Origin: Planococcus antarcticus DSM 14505
GTDB taxonomy: Bacteria; Bacillota; Bacilli; Bacillales_A; Planococcaceae
NCBI RefSeq assembly: GCF_001687565.2
Contig: NZ_CP016534.2
Span: 124,001 to 188,000 of the forward strand
Direction of reading: 5' to 3'
Length of the DNA: 64,000 nucleotides
Each line of letters begins with the position of its first letter. Positions within the stretch are counted from its first letter, which is position 1. The notes under the pieces are model-generated. The model saw nothing but the letters and a program-made list of their open reading frames with translations. It was not told where the DNA came from and ran no database searches. A program made the position numbers and the translations under genes. This document shows, piece by piece, positions 59,689 to 64,000 of the stretch.

Positions 59689-60525
59689 ATGCCTTTTTTT
59701 GAGAATTTAACAGACCAAACACCATTCGGACTTCTAGGAAATGTTATCGATATTTTATTAGTTTGGTTCGTTATCTACAAATTGATCACCGTCATCAAAG
59801 GAACGAAGGCCGTTCAACTGCTGAAAGGGATCTTTGTTATTATTATTGCCCGCCTTGTAACACAGGTACTCAACTTGGAAACGCTAGGTTGGATTATGCA
59901 GCAGGTGCTGGAATGGGGCTTCCTGGCTATTATTATTATTTTCCAGCCCGAGCTGCGCCGAGCACTTGAACAACTTGGCCGCGGCAAGCTATTCTCCAGC
60001 AGTACGTTGAATGAAGAATCTGAGCGCAACCGGCTCATTGAGGCGATGTCTAAATCCGTCAGCTATATGGCTAAACGGCGGATCGGGGCATTGGTGTCGA
60101 TCGAACGCGAAACCGGTTTGAGCGAATACATTGAGACGGGCATTCCGATGAATTCAGATATTACGTCTGAACTGATGATCAATTTGTTTATCCCGAATAC
60201 ACCGTTGCACGATGGAGCGGTAATTGTACAAAAAAACCGGATTGCCGCAGCGGCTTGTTATTTGCCGCTGTCCGAAAGTCCATTCATTTCAAAAGAGCTG
60301 GGAACGCGTCACCGCGCGGCTCTTGGTATCAGTGAAGTGACCGATGCGATTACCATTGTCGTGTCGGAAGAAACAGGAGCCATCAGCCTGACGGCGAATG
60401 GCGATTTGCATCGTAATTTGTCGCTCGAAGACTTTGAAGTGAAGCTGCGCCGGATCTGGTTCGGAGCAGAACAGCAGGAAGTCGCTCTTTCTTGGTGGAA
60501 TTTGAGGGGGAAAAAGAATGGATAA
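59689..60525 (+). CDS. cdaA: Diadenylate cyclase CdaA
   Basis: CdaA (278 residues) makes cyclic di-AMP from two ATP molecules. Three N-terminal membrane segments (about 15-35, 42-60 and 66-85) precede the DAC domain. The catalytic DGA is at residues 175-177 (PLHDGAVIV) and RHR at 207-209 (GTRHRAALG). The stop overlaps the cdaR start by eight bases, consistent with the CdaA-CdaR-GlmM complex known in Firmicutes. Confidence 0.97.
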   Translation: MPFFENLTDQTPFGLLGNVIDILLVWFVIYKLITVIKGTKAVQLLKGIFVIIIARLVTQVLNLETLGWIMQQVLEWGFLAIIIIFQPELRRALEQLGRGKLFSSSTLNEESERNRLIEAMSKSVSYMAKRRIGALVSIERETGLSEYIETGIPMNSDITSELMINLFIPNTPLHDGAVIVQKNRIAAAACYLPLSESPFISKELGTRHRAALGISEVTDAITIVVSEETGAISLTANGDLHRNLSLEDFEVKLRRIWFGAEQQEVALSWWNLRGKKNG

Positions 60526-61495
60526 GATGATGGACAATCGCTGGTTTTTACGGATTACGGCGCTGCTGTTGGCCTTTCTTTTATTCTTCACCGTGCAGGC
60601 GGAAGACAGTCCTACTGGGACGACAGACACTAGCCGGACGTCTGAAATCATTGAAGATGTGGAGCTTGAGGTATACCATGACAATAGCCTGATGGTCAGC
60701 GGTGTGCCGAAAACAGCGGATCTGCATTTAAACGGCCCCGTCAGTATTGTGCAAACTGCGCGCCAATTGGAAGACTTTACTTTGTTTGTAGATTTACGAA
60801 ATTTGCCGATGGGAGAGCATCAAGTTCCTATCCAAACTGAAAATCTGTCTGAACAATTAAATATTCGGGTAGACCCGGAATTCGTCAACGTGGTCATTGA
60901 AGAGCGGGTATCGCAGGAGTTCCGAATTGATCCGGAGATAAACGAACGGATGCTTGCAGACGGTTTCACTTTAGAAAGTGTGGCTGTCGATCCCGAAACG
61001 GTTACGGTGACTGGCCCGAAAAGCATGATCGATGCCATTAGCTTTGTCAAAGCGACAGTTTCTGGGGAGCAGGGAGTGAAGGAATCCTTTACGACTGCGG
61101 CCCGTGTCCGTGTCTTGGCAGAGGATTTGACCAAGCTAGAAAGTGCGGAAATTGAACCTCAGGAAGTGGAAGTGGCTGTTGAGGTTGTCGAATACAGCAA
61201 AGTAGTACCGGTGAGAATTGAACCGATCGGTGAAGCCGGTGCAGGTATTACAATCAATGACTGGAGCACATCCACCGAAGAAGTCCGCATTTTTGGACCG
61301 GAAACCGTCGTGGATGAACTGACCGAATATGTCGTTGAAGTGGATGCTGCAAGCGTCACTGCAACGGACAGCACAGTGGATGTTGAGCTGAAAGTTCCTT
61401 CTGGCGCTTCTGCAGTTTCACCGGGACAAGTCACAGTTGAAGCGGAAACGGTTGTCGATGGCTCCGTGCAGGTGCCTGAAGATCTTGGAAATTAA
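60518..61495 (+). CDS. cdaR: CdaA regulator CdaR (YbbR-domain protein)
   Basis: CdaR (325 residues) has an N-terminal membrane anchor (FLRITALLLAFLLFFTVQA, about 10-28) and extracytoplasmic YbbR repeats. Repeated TVTVTGPKSMID- and EEVRIFGPETVVDEL-type segments suggest three repeats, fewer than the four I recall in the longer B. subtilis protein. It modulates CdaA activity in the family. ATG lies inside the end of cdaA behind GAGGGGG. Confidence 0.93.
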   Translation: MDKMMDNRWFLRITALLLAFLLFFTVQAEDSPTGTTDTSRTSEIIEDVELEVYHDNSLMVSGVPKTADLHLNGPVSIVQTARQLEDFTLFVDLRNLPMGEHQVPIQTENLSEQLNIRVDPEFVNVVIEERVSQEFRIDPEINERMLADGFTLESVAVDPETVTVTGPKSMIDAISFVKATVSGEQGVKESFTTAARVRVLAEDLTKLESAEIEPQEVEVAVEVVEYSKVVPVRIEPIGEAGAGITINDWSTSTEEVRIFGPETVVDELTEYVVEVDAASVTATDSTVDVELKVPSGASAVSPGQVTVEAETVVDGSVQVPEDLGN

Positions 61496-61590
61496 TAAGC
61501 AACTGAAGGCATAATGGCATTGAAAAGGATAAAAAGCGAAAGCTTAACTAAACCAATCAGAAGCAAATGATTGAAGGAGCGAAAATTAGA

Positions 61591-62940
61591 ATGGGAAAAT
61601 ATTTTGGAACAGATGGAGTACGGGGAGTCGCCAATACGGAGCTGACACCTGAATTGGCTTTTAGATTAGGGCGCATTGGCGGATATATTTTAACGAAAAG
61701 CGCAAAAGATAAACCGAAAGTGCTGATTGGCCGCGATACACGAATTTCAGGTGAAATGCTGGAAGGCGCATTGGCTGCCGGCCTGCTTTCTGTAGGAGCG
61801 GAAGTAATGCGTTTAGGCGTTATCAGTACACCTGGCGTCTCTTATTTGACGCGTGTGATGAGTGCTGAAGCGGGCGTCATGATTTCTGCCTCACACAACC
61901 CTGTAGAAGATAACGGCATCAAATTCTTCGGTTCAGACGGCTTTAAATTGTCGGATGCACAGGAAGCGGAAATTGAAGCCTTGCTTGACAGCAGTGTAGA
62001 CACATTGCCGCGTCCGACAGGCGGCGATCTTGGCAGCATCACAGATTACTTCGAAGGCGGCCAAAAATACCTGCAGTACTTGAAGCAGACAGTCGATGAA
62101 GAATTCGAAGGCATCTTAGTAGCACTTGATTGTGCGCACGGGGCGACTTCTACACTGGCGACGCATGTATTTGCGGATCTGGATGCAGACATCACGTCAA
62201 TGGGCGCTTCACCGAACGGCTTGAACATCAATGCTGGAGTAGGTTCTACTCATCCCGAGAAATTGGCGGAGTTGGTAGTCGCTAAAAATGCGGATATCGG
62301 ATTGGCTTTCGACGGCGACGGCGATCGTTTGATTGCAGTGGATGAAAAAGGCCATATCGTAGACGGCGATCAGATCATGTATATTTGTGCCAAGCACTTG
62401 CATTCAGAAGGCCGTTTGAAGAAAGATACAGTGGTTTCGACTGTCATGAGCAATATGGGCTTCTACAAGGCATTGGAAAGCCACGGCATGAAAAGCAACA
62501 AGACCGCTGTTGGCGACCGTTATGTCGTAGAAGAAATGAAGAACAACGGCTACAACTTGGGCGGCGAACAATCGGGCCATATTATCTTCCTGGATTACAA
62601 TACGACAGGCGACGGCTTATTGACTGGTCTGCAGCTTGTTAATATCATGAAAATCACCGGCAAGAAATTATCTGAACTGGCATCTGAAATGACCATTTAT
62701 CCGCAAAAACTCGTGAATATTCGCGTGACGGATAAACATGCAGTGACAGACAACGCCAAAGTGGCAGCTGTCATAGCAGAAGTTGAAACTGAGATGAACG
62801 GCAACGGCCGTGTGCTTGTGCGTCCATCTGGAACAGAGCCACTTGTTCGCATCATGGTGGAAGCAGCTTCTGCAGAAGACTGCGAAAACTATGTAGAACG
62901 CATCGCAGAAGTTGTACGCTGCGAAATGGGCTTAAACTAA
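61591..62940 (+). CDS. glmM: Phosphoglucosamine mutase
   Basis: GlmM (449 residues) converts glucosamine-6-P to glucosamine-1-P for peptidoglycan. The phosphoserine is Ser101 in [13 protein letters not shown], the Mg site is AFDGDGDR, and the phosphate-binding loop is [22 protein letters not shown] at 61591 matches the family; an in-frame ATG at 61567 would add eight residues and overlaps the GAAGGAG site. It is the third gene of the cdaA-cdaR-glmM cluster. Confidence 0.97.
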   Translation: MGKYFGTDGVRGVANTELTPELAFRLGRIGGYILTKSAKDKPKVLIGRDTRISGEMLEGALAAGLLSVGAEVMRLGVISTPGVSYLTRVMSAEAGVMISASHNPVEDNGIKFFGSDGFKLSDAQEAEIEALLDSSVDTLPRPTGGDLGSITDYFEGGQKYLQYLKQTVDEEFEGILVALDCAHGATSTLATHVFADLDADITSMGASPNGLNINAGVGSTHPEKLAELVVAKNADIGLAFDGDGDRLIAVDEKGHIVDGDQIMYICAKHLHSEGRLKKDTVVSTVMSNMGFYKALESHGMKSNKTAVGDRYVVEEMKNNGYNLGGEQSGHIIFLDYNTTGDGLLTGLQLVNIMKITGKKLSELASEMTIYPQKLVNIRVTDKHAVTDNAKVAAVIAEVETEMNGNGRVLVRPSGTEPLVRIMVEAASAEDCENYVERIAEVVRCEMGLN

Positions 62941-62950
62941 TTAAATCAAG

Positions 62951-62985
62951 TGTCCGTAAGCATCCTTGCTTGCGGGCTTTTTTTA
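62951..62985 (+). terminator. Terminator after glmM
   Basis: GTCCGTAAGCA pairs with TGCTTGCGGGC with G-U pairs, followed by TTTTTTT. Confidence 0.9.
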
Positions 62986-63023
62986 TGAAAGAGTTAGTTT
63001 AATAGATATGGGTGGATAGAGGG

Positions 63024-63262
63024 AGAAATCGCTCTAGGCGGACGCTTTGGGCCCACAGGATGTGGGTCATGCAACTAAAACTGGCACCGCGACAGGACGT
63101 CGCTTGAGCTTCCTCGTCGCAAGCTCCTGCGGGGTCTCCTGGATGTCGCTTTACTGCTTCAGCAGGAAAGTCATTGACCGAAGAGAGTTCGGGCAATGGC
63201 TTTGCGACGAAGCTAGCTTAGCGATGCAGGAGCATAGGGTTTTTAGGAGCTGGTTTGCGGAA
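63024..63262 (+). repeat. Dispersed repeat, copy B (plus orientation)
   Basis: This lies between glmM and the glmS promoter and matches copy A at 47750-47939 in inverted orientation. Shared blocks are CTTTGGGCCCACAGGATGTGG, CTCCTGCG(G/A)GGTCTC, CAGCAGGAAAGTCATTGA and TTCGGGCAATGGCTTTGCGA. The core ends at about 63236, and the tail AGCTGGTTTGCGGAA follows at 63248-63262. Confidence 0.8.
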
Positions 63263-63286
63263 TATCACAGAAGTGGCTTTATTACG

Positions 63287-63312
63287 ACTAACTATTTCAG
63301 CAAATAGTTAGT
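63287..63312. other. Hairpin upstream of glmS promoter
   Basis: ACTAACTATT (63287-63296) pairs perfectly with AATAGTTAGT (63303-63312) around a six-base loop, followed by TTTC. It may be a weak terminator or the edge of the repeat region. Confidence 0.5.
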
Positions 63313-63409
63313 TTTCTACAATACAAATATTTAAATAATATGGAAAAGGAAAAAGAGCCAGTAAACGGAAAAATGTGATAAAATAGACCTAAGTAACTAT
63401 TTGCTTTAA

Positions 63410-63438
63410 TTGACGGGATTGTGTGAAAGCTGTATGAT
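63410..63438 (+). promoter_or_regulatory. Promoter of glmS
   Basis: TTGACG (63410-63415) and TATGAT (63433-63438) are 17 bp apart. A TATAAT at 63441-63446 is an alternative -10 without a good -35. Confidence 0.7.
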
Positions 63439-63484
63439 AGTATAATCGGTTTACGACCGCAGCAAAAGGAGGATAGAAGTGAAT

Positions 63485-63665
63485 GCGAGGAAAACAATTA
63501 CAGCGCCTGTACTGAAGAAATCGGACGGACAAGTCGTCTTCAGTAGACGAGGAGAAGGAGTATCGAGATTTCGGCGGATCCCTTCCGGCCATGAAGCCTG
63601 GTCGTTATGTCCATTCTTAAAACAGTCGAGTGATCGATTGGACAACAAGATGGATGGGCTCAAAA
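63485..63665 (+). promoter_or_regulatory. glmS ribozyme (GlcN6P-activated)
   Basis: The core shows ACAGCGCC with the expected self-cleavage site between A63502 and G63503. GACGAGGAGAAGG and TATCGAGATTTCGGCGGAT (about 63561-63579) follow, all hallmarks of the glmS catalytic riboswitch. Glucosamine-6-phosphate would trigger cleavage and destabilise the glmS mRNA. A small hairpin (AGTGTTT/AAACACT) lies between it and the glmS start. Confidence 0.92.
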
Positions 63666-63730
63666 GGAGAAGTGTTTGTAAAATATATAAACACTCATTT
63701 TGATGTTCATAAAAATGGAGGAATTATATT

Positions 63731-64000
63731 ATGTGTGGAATTGTTGGATATATTGGAGAAAATGACTCGAAAGAAATTTTGTTAAAAGGTTTGGAGCGTT
63801 TGGAGTACCGTGGTTATGATTCAGCGGGAATTGCTGTACGCAATGGCAGTGGTATTACTGTTTTTAAAGAAAAAGGGCGCATTGCAGACTTGCGCGGCGT
63901 TGTGGAAGAAGAAGTGATGGGATCTACAGGAATTGGCCATACGCGCTGGGCGACTCACGGCAAACCGAACCGAGCTAACGCTCATCCGCACCAAAATACA
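63731..64000 (+). CDS. glmS: Glutamine-fructose-6-phosphate aminotransferase, 5' part
   Basis: These are the first 90 residues of GlmS, which makes glucosamine-6-phosphate from fructose-6-P and glutamine. Cys2, exposed after removal of Met1, is the glutaminase nucleophile (MCGIVGYIG). [13 protein letters not shown] and [11 protein letters not shown] are conserved. ATG follows GGAGG. The gene continues past the right edge. It is regulated by the upstream ribozyme and feeds GlmM. Confidence 0.97.
   Translation, partial: MCGIVGYIGENDSKEILLKGLERLEYRGYDSAGIAVRNGSGITVFKEKGRIADLRGVVEEEVMGSTGIGHTRWATHGKPNRANAHPHQNT

Overview
The window reads as a low-GC Gram-positive (Firmicutes, Bacillales) chromosome, most likely Planococcaceae of the Planococcus/Planomicrobium type. 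The 16S variable regions, the gene order, the AGGAGG ribosome binding sites, the T-box and the glmS ribozyme all point there. This is a core, origin-proximal region whose order largely follows the Bacillus subtilis rpoB to glmS stretch. It departs from that order at an amino-acid biosynthesis block, two insertion sequences, dispersed repeats, and places where B. subtilis genes are absent.

Layout. 1-10985: 3' part of rpoB, then rpoC and the str operon (rplGB, rpsL, rpsG, fusA, tuf). 11148-20604: branched-chain amino acid genes. ilvE has its own sigma-A promoter; a T-box leader follows, then ilvB-ilvH-ilvC-leuA-leuB-leuC-leuD. 20641-22150: a YuiF-like permease. 22134-36606: the S10-spc-alpha ribosomal superoperon (rpsJ to rplQ, with secY, adk, infA and rpoA). 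A 397-bp structured gap lies between adk and infA, where B. subtilis has map. 36607-41211: the ECF transporter core ecfA1-ecfA2-ecfT, then truA, rplM and rpsI.

41269-44161: a VOC-family gene split by an intact 2452-bp IS21-family element with a 6-bp target duplication. 44336-46330: salA and kbaA; the sporulation genes found near them in B. subtilis (cwlD, gerD, pdaB) are absent. 46382-48130: a degenerate IS30-family transposase and a dispersed repeat. 48132-54147: an rRNA operon (16S-23S-5S) followed by seven tRNAs. 54148-54555: an unexplained tract. 54556-57202: citA, divergent citR and a GNAT acetyltransferase. 57273-64000: rocF, then sigW-rsiW with a perfect sigma-W autopromoter, cdaA-cdaR-glmM, a second inverted copy of the dispersed repeat, the glmS ribozyme and the 5' end of glmS.

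Functionally the region combines transcription and translation machinery, branched-chain amino acid synthesis (tRNA-sensing T-box), vitamin uptake energising, and cell-envelope control (SigW/RsiW, cyclic-di-AMP synthesis, and amino-sugar synthesis through GlmM and GlmS). I found no CRISPR array, prophage or clearly new multi-gene defence system. The most unusual items are structured intergenic RNAs (upstream of infA and of ecfA1), a 28-bp perfect palindrome between fusA and tuf, the inverted dispersed repeat pair, and an all-cysteine zinc motif in RsiW.
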